Shown: piece after piece, positions 1 to 11,301 of the stretch | How positions within the stretch are numbered: position 1 is the stretch's first letter | Layout: every line of letters begins with the position of its first letter | NCBI GenBank assembly: GCA_021234155.1 | Contig: JAJEKV010000095.1 | Location: forward strand, 60,001-124,000 | Length of the DNA stretch: 64,000 nucleotides | Origin: Isoetes taiwanensis | Lineage: Eukaryota; Streptophyta; Lycopodiopsida; Isoetales; Isoetaceae | Direction of reading: 5' to 3' | Position numbers and translations under genes: made by a program | The notes under the pieces: model-generated | Database searches by the model: none | The model's input: the letters and a program-made list of their open reading frames with translations, nothing else | What the model was told of the DNA's origin: nothing

Positions 1-2319
1 TATAAAGCATAATATAAAAGTATATTCTAAGAAAGGTGAAGTTTTTTAAGCACATAATCTATTGTTGCCTATTAAATTTTTTACATCTTCAAATCATAGA
101 TTGTGTGCTGCCTATTAAATGAACCTTTTTACATCTTATCATGCATGCAATAAACTTCTTCCTTTATTCTAAAATTGTTATTTTATTGTGCTCATTTTCC
201 TATAGCTTGAGATGCAAGCCTTAAATGGTGGCAAAATGTCTTGTGTAGAGGTAAGGATTGAACACAATAAGGACCATGCCCGTTGTATAGGTGCATCAAT
301 TTAATTTTATAATATCCAAGCATTCGTGCATGGAACACAAAAGGGTTGCAATGCTCATTTCTGCACACCCCTTAACAGCTTAGATTTAAATCGCAATGTT
401 GCATCTTGCAACAATATCAACATTTTTGAAGAGCCTCAACAATTGATACCAATATTAAACAAAAGGATTACATGTTTATGTGCGAGAAGCCATAGAAGAG
501 AAGTACCGTTGCGGGGAGATTCATTTGTTTGGTGCTTTTGCAAAAGCTATTATTCTGATCAAAACATACTTCCTCACTCAAATGGTTGCAAAGGGCATGA
601 TCAAGATCCGCCATTAGTTTAAACTTTGATGTCGGATACTTCAATCTCAGCAGCGGACAATTTGCCATTGGCGTTGATAGAAGTCACTTGACATATAAAT
701 GCTTGAAAAAGGCTTTCGACTATAGAATGAGCACACAATAAGGCTTTCACTTCAACAAAGGTACCCTAGACAATACAAAGAAGATGGACATCGACATTCT
801 ACTTTGTCTCGGTTCATGTCTACGGGGCGATCCATATACAGATTTTTTCCCGCTTTTGTAGCCTAAGTTCAGGTTTGATAACCCCAAAAACAATGAACTA
901 TAATGGAATATAATGAGTCTAACCTCAATAAGCGTGGCTGCCTTCTTCTCAAAGGAAACCTGCATAACCAAAACGTTAACCAACAAATACATATGTATTG
1001 ATTACTTCTTTTAATTTGTAGTTGGTGAACAAAACTAACAAATCCGGAGACTTGATAATCAGATAAAACAATTATTTTATCTCATGTCTCACATAGTTGA
1101 AACAATTATATGGTGCGTGTCTATTCTAGAGCATATATGCATTTAATCAAGCTTATATTAGTTTTAAAAGGGGCAAATAAACATGAAGCATTACAGAGCA
1201 CTATATGTAGATTGCATGCTCATCATTTCTAAAAATTACAACGCCATTGGTCAAGAGCATGTAGGTGGGTGTGTTGCTAAACCTCGCATTATATTTCCCT
1301 TGCTATGCAAGCCTACTATAAGAACAAACCAAACTTAGATTGAGCGTGATTACATTCTTCTCACCTTATCCGGATGGAGTGGAAGGCAATATCTTGTTGA
1401 TGAGTTGTAAATATGGCGGTCTTACATTTCTCCCTAAATGCTCCCATGGAAAAGCCTTTTTGAAGCCCTTCTATAATGAAGAAAAAAAAAAATTGTAAAC
1501 AAAGTGGTTATGATGCAAACAAACTGGAGCTTGGAAGAATGACTGGAAACAATGGATGAGCAAAGTATAAACGAATTTCACGATGCGATTCGAATTTCAC
1601 CAAGTGTAAAAGCAAAGATGATATATAGATATTTCCTTAACTCCAACAAAATATGTTTCACCAAACTTGGCAATGTCAACCGACAAATGAGAATGAGAAG
1701 ATATTGTTGGCTCAAAAAGAGATGTCGAGGAGATCAAACTCTAGCTCCATCAAACTATGAAATAAAGTGCTACTTTTTACATGGGAAACAACACCTACCT
1801 TGCAAGAATAGAGTTTGCTGCATTTCATAACTCTCCACTTGAGAAAAGGAGGCCTAACTAGGCGGTGTATATGACCCTCCGAGTTTGGTGAAGAATCTCA
1901 ATATGACAAACATTTCCACATGGGGAATCTTCCACTAATACCATCCATGTCAAACGGATTTCCAAGTAGAAGCTGCAATAATAATGTTGCGGGAGAAAGG
2001 ATTCACTCCATGACTGAAATGACCGCGAGTTTCGCATTTGCTCCGCTTCTTCTCTCGATCAAAATGCATGGCCATTCTTTGTGGCAAACTATGGAAATCC
2101 TTTGTAAAACCCCTCTAGAAACCTACATTGCATTATGGTGTCCTCCGGCATCAATATCTTAGACTAAAACCAAGAGGAGTCTTCTAATCCATTTTCTTGT
2201 AGCTTGCCTAAAAAGCTGAAAAAAAGGGAACAAATCTGATGATCCAGGAATGGATGGAGAAGCGAGCTTCGATAGTTGCCATGGGCTGCACCATAGCTAC
2301 GAGCTGGGAAAAAAGCGAA
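1..2319. other. AT-rich sequence without a recognisable gene
   Basis: Only short open frames occur here and none matches a family I recognise. Several frames around 430-830 look locally coding-like but are broken by stops. I see no RNA gene, TIR or LTR ends, so decayed repeat is the likeliest explanation. Confidence 0.5.
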
Positions 2320-2616
2320 GCTCTAACCCTATAGAGCCCACAAGCGGAAGAGCTAAGAAAAACCTAAGAAAATCGTGGAAACAACCAAAGCCAGATTCGA
2401 TCTAGGCAAAATAATGTAGACCGTCGGATTTAGGCGTGGTCCATTACTTTGCGATAAAACATTATAATAAGCTCTAACCCTATAGAGCCACAAACAGAAG
2501 AGCTAAGAAAAACCTAAGAAAATCGTGGAAACAACCGACCGTTCGATCTAGGTAAAATAATGTAGACCGTCAGATTTAGGGCGTGGTCCATTACTTGCAG
2601 TAAAACATTATAATAT
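2320..2616. repeat. Tandem duplication, unit about 151 bp, two copies
   Basis: Copy 1 (2320-2470) and copy 2 (2471-about 2616) both begin GCTCTAACCCTATAGAGCC and run in parallel through AAAATCGTGGAAACAACC and TAGACCGTC to AAAACATTATAAT. The copies differ by scattered substitutions and short deletions. No coding content is seen. Confidence 0.9.
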
Positions 2617-5104
2617 AAGATTAGCCATAGCACTTGGGGACTCTTACCTCCTTACCTCCACCAAGTGTATCATCATACATAATAAAGGTTTGAAACCATG
2701 ATCACTAACCTTGAGGCATGCCCCTTACCTAAACACCATAACCACTAAGGCTAGGCAACAAGATATATAGAACATAAAAGAATATTACATAGGTAGCCAA
2801 TCTATTCATGGGGCGACTCGTACCTCCACCATGAATAGAGGGGCACCAAGCTGCTACAAAAAGATCATACCACCACCTCCAAGGGGGGCCTAATACCACA
2901 TACAGCGATTGAGCCCTCAAACTAAAGCCCCCTAAACATTGGGACCAATGCCCTTAACCCATTAAGGCAAGGGGGATTAGTAGAAAAAACGCCAACCTCT
3001 ATAGAGGGATAATTTGGAAAAAACGGCTAGGGGGATTCATACCTCCACCTCGGCCAAAAATACATGTCAACATCCACTAGGACCATAAAACAACTTTACA
3101 TTGGAAACCTAACATTGTTTTAAATTGGAAATCTTGCCTTAAAAGTTATCACCATAAAAGAAGCAGGGGTAGGTAGACTCGTGCAGCAATAAAAAGACCT
3201 TATCAGGTTGTCAGCATACGAAAAAATGATGGCAGGAGGTCCAGCTGGCAGTACGGAACTGGCAAGGAGTGATGGGCCTTACGCTTTTTCATTTGTCACC
3301 TGGGGCGCCATGGCCATGGCGACGAGTCCTGTTCCGGTGCATTCAGAATTGAAGCTGCAGCTATGGCGGCTTCCTCAGATCCTGTCACGCTCCCATGCGA
3401 CTGCATGTGTACTAGCCTTGCATGTCCATTTCGGCCTTTTGCATGTCTCAATGCATGTCTACTTCCTTATAAAACTGAGACTTCAAATCCGGCCTGGATT
3501 TCCAAAAGAAAGGGATCTTAAGCAATGAGCGATGGAGTTCGGGGCTTTCAAATAAGGTAGATCCACTCTTCTATTTAACTTATTGAATGAGAATCTCTGA
3601 TGAAATCTTTGTTTTGAACAGGTGATCCACCTCATGCATCTGTACAGGTTCTGGATTATTATGCAAAGGCAAAGAACCTTGATGATGCGCTTAGATTCAT
3701 TCATGTTTTCCCTTTTTTTTCGGAGATGCCTGAAGCAAACTCCATGGTCTCCATCGGACGCCCACTCCAGTCTATGATAAGCCTTAGACTCAACAAATAG
3801 AGCATCTCTGTAACTTTTTGCTCTGTTCCTCTCGATGCTATAAGCTCAAGTTGAGCTCATTCGAGAGGCCATTGCCCATTTGGACTAGAAATTTGGTTTG
3901 TAGCGACTCTTTGCGATGGAATCAACAAATAAGATTTTCACTGGGTTTTATGCTATCGCCATTTTTAAAAGATTACTCGGTTATAATTATTGCATGCGAC
4001 TATGGCGATGGAAACCTCCTATTCTGATCCTACTTCTCTCAATATTCCTTCTCTCAATATTCCTTTCTCATCTTGGGAATACATGTAGGGAAAGCAAGTT
4101 TGAGCGAGGTTTCCAGAAGCGATGATCTTCCCTTTATCGAATCTTTGATAAAGCCCTTTTGTTGTGATTCTTATTGTGATTTTTTCACATTTTAGATAAA
4201 ATTCGAGCTCTAAGTTATATGGGCGATGTAGTCCGCACCAGGATAAGTAGAAAGCGAGGGGGTAAACATCTCAAGGCAGTTTCCCTTGAGCTTATCATAA
4301 AAGCGGGGGCAATAGCGGATAAGGCTTCCACCTGTTTTCTTCGATATCATTCCATTGAGGTATTTCTCATCCCTTTGCATGCGGATGTGTCGGAGAAAAG
4401 AGCTCTCGACCACAAACTTGAGGAAAAAAGCTCTCATCTTATCCAGGCACACATGATTGAAGTAATCTCCAACCCATGGTCTCCCTAGTTAACATCTTGC
4501 GGGCATAACCCCGAGTGCCATGCGAATTGCATGATTCGCCAACTTCTCCTCCATGGGCTTACGGAAAAAGCATCGCATCCTCCATAACACAAAGCATGAG
4601 TTCCACTGATAACTCATGATTTATGACCTGTAAAAAAACCCCTTCTGTGCAAGCCTGATCTACCACCATTTACTCTGTTTCGCTGCATTTGCATCATCAG
4701 ATTGGAGCGTCAGTCAACCAGTTACCCGGTTGAAACATCCTTGATCCAAAGACGGTGGGTAGCCGTTTTTCTGAGGAGCGGCAGGTTTTAGCAGTCACCA
4801 GCATATTCTATGTATATTCCAGCATATACTTAGGATATGCCACAAACCCATACAAACGAGGGTTTGCCCCCTTAGGGGCAACCCAAAAATCAACATGGAT
4901 AACCATGTATTAGTTATAAAAACCATTACATTATGTGGTTTTTGTGAAGAATGAAATTTTTAGCATAGAAAACCACCTCTATAGTGGTTTACTAGTGGTT
5001 TATTATAGTGGTTAATTTTTTGGGTGCCTTGTGTATAAGGGCCTACACATTTGGAGAAATTTGTGACAAAAATGTGTGAAAAATAACCTACGAAACATAC
5101 CCAA
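2617..5104. other. Non-coding, repeat-like sequence
   Basis: The phrase GACTC-TACCTCC-ACC recurs near 2640, 2813 and 3035, which hints at an old repeat of about 200 bp. Short open frames (for example 3208-3528 plus and 4219-4488 plus) match nothing I know. At 4900-5030 there are several AACCACTATAGTGGTT-like palindromic stretches. Confidence 0.4.
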
Positions 5105-7265
5105 TGTGAAAGACTCTCCTAGATTCCTTTCTAAGATTTCCTGAGATTCTCAAAGATTTTAAGAAGATTTTCTTAGATTTCTCTAGACTCTCAAAGATTC
5201 TCCCGAGATCCCCTAAGATTCTATGTACCTTCTCTTAGATTCTCTAAGATCCTATGAACATTTGCCTAGATTCTACAGGATTCCATCAAGATTCCTCTAG
5301 ATTGTCAAAGATTTTATGAAGATTCCCTTGGATTCCTCTAGATTTGCAAAGATTCTCTTTTGATTTCCATAGATTCCAATATTGTCTTGAGATTCCTTTA
5401 GATTCTCAAAGATTCCAAAAAGATTCCCCTAGATTCAATTAAAGTACCATAGATTCCATTAAGATTCCAAGATTCACCTTGCAAAACACATACAACGTGA
5501 AAGATTCTCTTAGATTCTTAAAATTCTACTGAGATTCCACTAGATTTTTAAAGATTATCCCAAGACTCTTCTACATTTCTCAAGATTCTATGTATACTCT
5601 TTTAGATTGCCTTAGATCATATGAAAGTCCTCAAGATTGTCCAGGATTCTATCGAGATTCCCCTAGATCATAAAAGATTCCTCTAAATTCCCTAGGATTT
5701 TATGTAGATTGTTCTACATTTCCTTAGATTCTATAAAGATTCCCTTACATTCTCCAAGATTCCTCTAGATTCTCTCAAGATTCCCATAGATTCTCCAAGA
5801 ATCTATGTAGGTTCTCGTAGACTCTCTAAGATCGTATGAAGATTCCCTTAGGCTCTCCAAGATTCCATCAAGATTCCCCTAGATTCTCAAAGTTTCCATT
5901 GGGGTTCCCTAGATTCCCAAAGATTCTCTCAAGATTCACATGATTCCTCAAGATTCTATATAGATTCTCCTAGATTCTCTAAAATCCTATCAAGATTTCC
6001 CTAGATTCTCAAGTATATTCTATGAAGATTCCTTAGATTCCCATAGATCCTCTTGAGATTCCCATAGTCCCTAAGATTCTCTTGAGATTCCCTGAAATTT
6101 TCAAAAACTATCCTAAGATTCCTATAGATTCCTCAAGAATCTATCTAGATTCTCTTAGCTTCCCTTACATCTTATGAGGACACCCCTAGATTCTCAAAGT
6201 TTCTCTCAAGAATCCCATAGATCCCCCAAGATTCTATGTTGATTCTCCTAGATTCTCTAAGATCCTATGAAGATTCCCCTAGATTCTCAACGATCCTTTT
6301 GAGACTCCACTAGATTGCCTAAGGTTATATTGAGACTCCTCCAGATTCCTCAAGATCCTTTTAAATTACCTTAGATTTCGTAAAATTCTAAGAAGATTCC
6401 TTTAGATTCTTTAAGATTCCCAAGATTCTCAGAAATTTTATGAAGATTCCCATAGATTCCTCTAGATTTTCCCAAGTTTCCCATAGATTCCCCAAGATTC
6501 TATATAGATTCTCTTGGATTCTCTAATCCTATGAAGATTCCCCTAGATTCTCTAAGATTCCATCAAGATTCCCTGGATTCTTAGAGATTTATGAAGATTC
6601 CACTGGATTCCTCTAGGTTCGCAAATATTCTCTTGTGATTCCTATACGTTCCTAAAGATTCTAATGAGGTTCCTCTGGATTCTCAAAGATCCCAGGAAGA
6701 TTCCCCTAGATTCTCTTAGTGTATCATAGATTTCGTTAAGATTTACGAAGATTCCATTGGATTCCACTAGATTCGCAAAGCTTCTCTTGTGATTCCTATA
6801 GATTCTTTAAGATTCTATTGAGATTCCTCTAGATTCTCAAAGATCCTAGGAAGATTCCTCTAGATTCCCTTAACACGAAGAGTGTCCAATTTGAACATTT
6901 GAAAATTCCTATAGATCTCATGAAAATTCCCTTAATTCGTCTAGATTCCCAAGGATGCTCCCATGATTCCCATAGATTCCCCAAGATTCTATGTAAATTG
7001 ACCTAGATTCCCTTAGATACTGTGAAGATTCTCCAAAATTCACAAGAAACTGTCAAGTAAACCCTAGGTTCTCAAAAAAATTACGAAGATTCCTTTAGAT
7101 TCTGCTAGATTCTTTTAAGTTTTCAAAAAGCACAAAATCAAGATATCAAGTTCTAAAGTTGAGGCTAGCTAGGAAATGCAATGTTTGGGGCTGAATTCCC
7201 TAAGATCCCATGTAGAACCCTGTAAGATTCGTCGAGATCCTATCAAGATATAATTAGATTTTTCA
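5105..7265. repeat. GATTC-rich satellite array 1 (about 31-bp degenerate unit)
   Basis: The sequence is built from the word AGATTC roughly every 10 bases. Consecutive segments align as units of 31-32 bases with three GATTC boxes each, approximately GAAGATTCCCCTAGATTC followed by TCTAAGATTCTAT. Near 6270-6360 three successive units measure 31-32 bases. The start near 5090 and a point near 5480 share an AA-GTGAAAGA-TCTC-TAGATTC phrase, suggesting higher-order repetition of nearly 390 bp. No open frames of note. The array decays past 7110. Confidence 0.9.
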
Positions 7266-9349
7266 CTATGCCTCTGTAAAGGATAAGAATTTGTGGTGGC
7301 TGTGTCATTGTAAGATAACTGCGTTGTTTAGCGTGGGAGATTGTAGAATGTTCTTTAATACACCTGGTGTCCCTAAAGCAAACATATTGTCATTGGTTTG
7401 GTGCCTACGCAGTTGAAATAGAATAGAATAGAAATGTAAACGGGGTATTCGACAAATTAGTTACTCTAAACTTATTTTTGGATTCTTTTGTTGTTAATAT
7501 GGTTGTTGTAGATACGTTTGTTGATGAATATGTTGGTTGTTGCAATGTTGAGTTGTTTGTCGTTGTGAGCGTGAAAGAGTACATTGGTTCTTATGGAGTA
7601 TCTTAGTCAATATAAACTTAGCTGAAGGCATTTGATTTTTTGTAAAATTGCAGTCACTGACAATGTTTCTGAAAGTTTTTCACAATACCGTCCATTGTCA
7701 AGGAGAAGGTATATGGAAATGCAAAAATGAAAATAAACTGGTGTAAAAGTGCCGAAATATTCGTACTTTGACCATATTCGTTTTCAATTCTTGTTGAGCA
7801 TATCCAATTCACCAAACCATTGTACCGATTACTTTTCCTTCATTGCACCAAAAGGTCCTTGATCGTGGCATCCAAAGATATGCCCTATGGATAAACCATT
7901 TCCAAACATGATAATGCATGTGGGATAAAAGGAAGTGCATGCTAGCCAACATGCTTACACATGTCACACATGCATGCAAAGATGCATTGCATGCAAGGGA
8001 CAAAACTTTAAAGGAAAGCATTTTTCAATTCGTAGCTACAATACCTTAGATCCATAAAGTTATGCAAATGGGCCCTTAGAATGGATGAAAATGTCTCACA
8101 AAATTAAAGCATACATGTTGCTCCGTTGGAATTTTCCCAAGATGTCATAACCCAATCCTCGATCAAGATCAAAGTCCCTTGTTGCCCAATAAATGTGCGC
8201 TCCATATTTTGTTGTGCCATATAAATGTCAATGTTTGCAAATTGACCATGTCCAAGTATTGTAGACCTTTCTCGAACTTTATAAGAGCTCTATATGCTAC
8301 ATGTTCCACATGGCCATTTAAAATGTCATTTGGGAAAGAAATCTGTGAAGGACATAAATCTTGAATGTCTAATCACCTGCAAGGTGTCAAAAACTATTTT
8401 CCAATTGTAATGTTAGAATAACAAATTCATTTGTGATACCATACTTTATAATATAATATTGGCTAAAAGTGTAGACCCCTAGAAGGGGCCCATGGTGCTA
8501 CGCCCATAGCATACCTCCTGGGCGAAGCTAAATATCGTTAAACCAATAGACTATATGGGTTAATAAGACAATCTGCCTAAATCATGGTCGAAATTATTGC
8601 AAAATTTGGCCATTTTTATAGTGCATAAACTTTCTTCCTTCATTTGCGGAGCGGCGCCGCCGATTTGTGTGGTTTCCTCTGTTTTTTATTCTGCTTCCCC
8701 TGCTCCCCATCCCGCATACCTTCGAACCTCCAGGGGAGGAATTGCAGCTTCAAATCGCAGCATCAATGACCCAGCCTCAAATCGATGCCCCGAAAAAACT
8801 CCTTTGAACAAAATCCCCATTCACTGGCGATGATTCTCACCGTGCTTCAGCGATCAAAAGCATGGACATGCTCCTCATTTTCATCGCGACCACATGCGGT
8901 GTAGGATCAGCCCTTACAGTATACAACAATGAAGCGGTATTTGGGCTACCGGATCTCCACACAAAAACGCGTTCATTGGCATTCGCGAGCATTTGGGAAA
9001 TAAATATTGGCGGCATTTGGGCAAGTTCGATTCGCTTGATTTGCGAAAAGTTTTCTTAAAGGAGTGCGAATGCTAAACAATGGCGATAGGTACGTTTTGT
9101 GTTTATCGGCTTTTCAACAGGAGCTCCAAGCGTCGAGATCTCCTCCGAAGCGGTTTCCGATTCACATAAACTCAGAATCCACTCTTCGCATGCAAAAAAA
9201 TTTCCTCCAGGTTCAGAGTCAGATTTCTTTAGTTTTGATTTTCGTATGGCTTTTCTTGGTTTTAGCACAGGCAAAGACAAAAGGATCGAAGCTCTTGCTT
9301 TGGGCTGCTCCGGTTCTTTTTGGCTTGCTCCGACATCTCTCATCTCACC
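7266..9349. other. No supported gene
   Basis: AT-rich up to about 8600, then more GC-rich. Short open frames at 7809-8021 (minus), 8597-8833 and 8862-9059 (plus) have no recognisable domain. GGCGCCGCCGATTT at about 8650 recurs inside the hairpin near 9560, so 8.6-9.65 kb may be one old element. Confidence 0.35.
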
Positions 9350-9399
9350 TTCTTTACAGCCATAGCCATTCCGACTTCTTTACAGCCATAGCCATTCCG
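9350..9399. repeat. 26-bp direct duplication
   Basis: TTCTTTACAGCCATAGCCAT followed by TCCGAC occurs twice back to back, at 9350 and 9376. Confidence 0.85.
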
Positions 9400-9547
9400 T
9401 TAGCCATCGCCATAGAGTTTTTTTTTCCGGACGTCCGCCGTCTGAGTGTTTTTTTCCAAATGCCACGTGTCAGATTTTCAATGGACGTAATTTCGTCAAA
9501 CGGTTATTACGTCCTGTAATTTCAAAGCACTTTCGGCCATTACGCTA

Positions 9548-9640
9548 AAAGGAGCTGGCGGCGCCGCCGATTTCGGCGGCGCACTTCAGCGGCTCCGCCT
9601 CGTCGTCGCCGCCTCATCCGCTGCGGAGCCGCCAGGCCTT
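9548..9640. other. CpG-rich hairpin segment
   Basis: This short segment is far richer in C, G and CpG than its surroundings. It contains a perfect inverted repeat at 9561-9582 (GCGCCGCCGA, spacer TT, TCGGCGGCGC) and further CCGC/GCGG repeats. An old MITE core or a promoter-type CpG cluster are both possible; no adjoining gene supports the latter. Confidence 0.55.
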
Positions 9641-10193
9641 TACATGGCGTAATGTGCCTCCTGCTGGAAATTACCTAGTACATCATTATGGATACCCTTA
9701 TTTATCTTCTATGATCCAAAAGTGGCAACGTCATATCAACGTGCCTTATTGATGTATAATCCACCATGCATTCCCAAATAATATTAGCATCCCACGACAA
9801 TGGTACATAGGTTATTCAACAAGTGAGACTTAAGATTTATAGAGGTCTCATGTCATAAAAGAATGGTAAACCTTCTGTTGCATCCACAGAATACTGTCCA
9901 ACAACAACTGCAACCTTCGGATATTATAGAAATGCATCATTTTTATGTACACACGCCACAGGGTGATTTTAACTTGCTTAAGGGAAAATCTTAGGGCTAT
10001 GTTATTCCCATAGTCAAAAGATATCTCTGAATTTAAAAGTTCTAGCATAATCAATTAAGTCCAAGCCAGCCATTGGATATAGGCTACAGGAAAAATTAAG
10101 ACACTTTTCAGTAAGATATCATTTTATAAACTCTTGTTGCTGTTGCATATGAGCAATATGCTTCCGCTAGAGCATATTACAGCTTGATCTCTA

Positions 10194-10226
10194 CGGGGTC
10201 TTTTTTGGCTCCCGAAATCGGGGTCT
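10194..10226 (+). repeat. Left terminal inverted repeat of Pack-type element
   Basis: It pairs with 11269-11301. The core TTTTTTGGCTCCCGAAATCG plus GGGTCT is identical; the outermost 6-7 bases differ at two or three positions. Confidence 0.85.
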
Positions 10227-10616
10227 TCGGCGCCCGAAAATCGCTTAAGCGATTTTGGGGATGAAAATAAACAAAGCGATTTTCCCACTGAAAAGGCCCC
10301 GGGAAAACCAAAAATGCCGAAAAAAAAAAAAAAAAACCAAAATAAAAAAGCGATTTTCACTGATGTTTTTCACTGCACCCATTTGTCGGCGGACCGACCG
10401 GCAAAAATGCGTCCTCCTCTGCTTATGCCCGTTTTTGCCAATCCTGTTTCTGCAGGAATTGGCCGTTGTGGGCAGTTTGTTGTGTTTGATCAGCTCAATA
10501 TTTGGTCAGATCTCGCATAAGCAAAGAGCTCCCAACATGTGCCCTAACGGTCAAAGCTCTTAACGTTTCAAAAAATCGGATCATGCCAAAATTTTCTCCA
10601 GGAAGATTGCACCGAA

Positions 10617-11037
10617 TTCCTCGGTAGCCATCTCATAGTCTTGCTTACATTCGTTTGCTACATTGAAAGAGTAGGGTTTTCAGTTTGCCTACACTTTGCA
10701 ACTAACTTCTGCTGGAGTTGCTCAAAACATAAAAGGTCAAGTGTTGTGCGCATTCTATTTTGGTTATGCACTTTCTCGGGTGCACGGTGGATGGGTTGCC
10801 GGCGTGTTGGGGAAGAAGAACCCTGTTATGCTCTTTTATCTTGTGGTCTTTTATTTCGCTCTCACTCGGTTAGAGCTGATGCGATTATTACAACCGATCA
10901 TTTGTCGAGTGCTTGTTGGTATAGCACAAGGTTTCATTTTTCCTTCAATTCATACTGTTCTTCCCCAATGGGTGCCACCACATGAGCGCTCTCGATCTGT
11001 ATCACTGACCACATCAGGAATGTATTTTGGAGCTGAC
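10617..11037 (+). pseudogene. PHT4-type plastid anion/phosphate transporter, captured fragment
   Basis: The fragment covers an N-terminal portion of a major-facilitator anion transporter of the plant PHT4/ANTR group (inner-envelope phosphate or anion carriers). It reads VLLTFVCYIERVGFSV, then after a one-base frameshift TSAGVAQNIKGQV, FYFGYALSRVHGGWVAG, LVGIAQGFIFPSIHTVLPQW and VPPHERSRSVSLTTSGMYFG. These correspond to the first membrane helices and the conserved ERSRS loop, and are closest to my memory of the PHT4;5 type. The similarity stops abruptly at 11037, where the element's AAAATCGC palindromes begin. The remaining helices and the transit peptide are absent, so it cannot be functional. 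Confidence 0.88.
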
Positions 11038-11040
11038 TTT

Positions 11041-11260
11041 TGAAAATCGCTGACTTTTGAAAATCGCTTAAGCGATTTTCAATTTTTTTTTAAACAAATC
11101 ACCTGGGCCAGGTGATCCCATTTTTCCGGCGACGGAAAGCGAAAATCACAAAATCACTTAAGCGATTTTCACTTTCCCCTTTTGAAAATCGCTTAAGTGA
11201 TTTTCGCAAATTTGCAAAATCGCTTAATCGATTTTCCCAAAATCGCTTAAGCGATTTTGG
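11041..11260. repeat. Cluster of AAAATCGCTTAAGCGATTTT-type palindromes
   Basis: Variants of the palindrome occur repeatedly here (near 11045, 11060, 11150, 11180, 11215 and 11240). A single copy lies at 10237-10256 next to the other TIR. Clustered subterminal motifs of this kind typically bind transposase. Confidence 0.75.
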
Positions 11261-11268
11261 TCCGCGCG

Positions 11269-11301
11269 AGACCCCGATTTCGGGAGCCAAAAAAGGCACC
11301 G
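11269..11301 (-). repeat. Right terminal inverted repeat of Pack-type element
   Basis: Inverted partner of 10194-10226. Confidence 0.85.

Larger units (their letters stand above)
10194..11301. mobile_element. Non-autonomous TIR transposon carrying a transporter gene fragment (Pack-type)
   Basis: The ends are inverted copies of each other: the left end reads inward CTTTTTTGGCTCCCGAAATC then GGGGTCT, and the right end (reverse complement) is the same over at least 27 bases, with weaker match further out. Just inside both ends lie palindromes AAAATCGCTTAAGCGATTTT, several on the right side. The middle is a piece of a PHT4-type anion transporter in no functional context. No transposase is present, so this is a non-autonomous element that captured host coding sequence. 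I could not settle a target-site duplication, so the superfamily is open; Mutator-type Pack-MULEs are the best-known analogue. Confidence 0.8.

Noticed and set aside
9064-9519. 151-codon plus-strand ORF
   Set aside because: Three overlapping frames are open here, it runs through the 26-bp duplication, and it has no recognisable motif.
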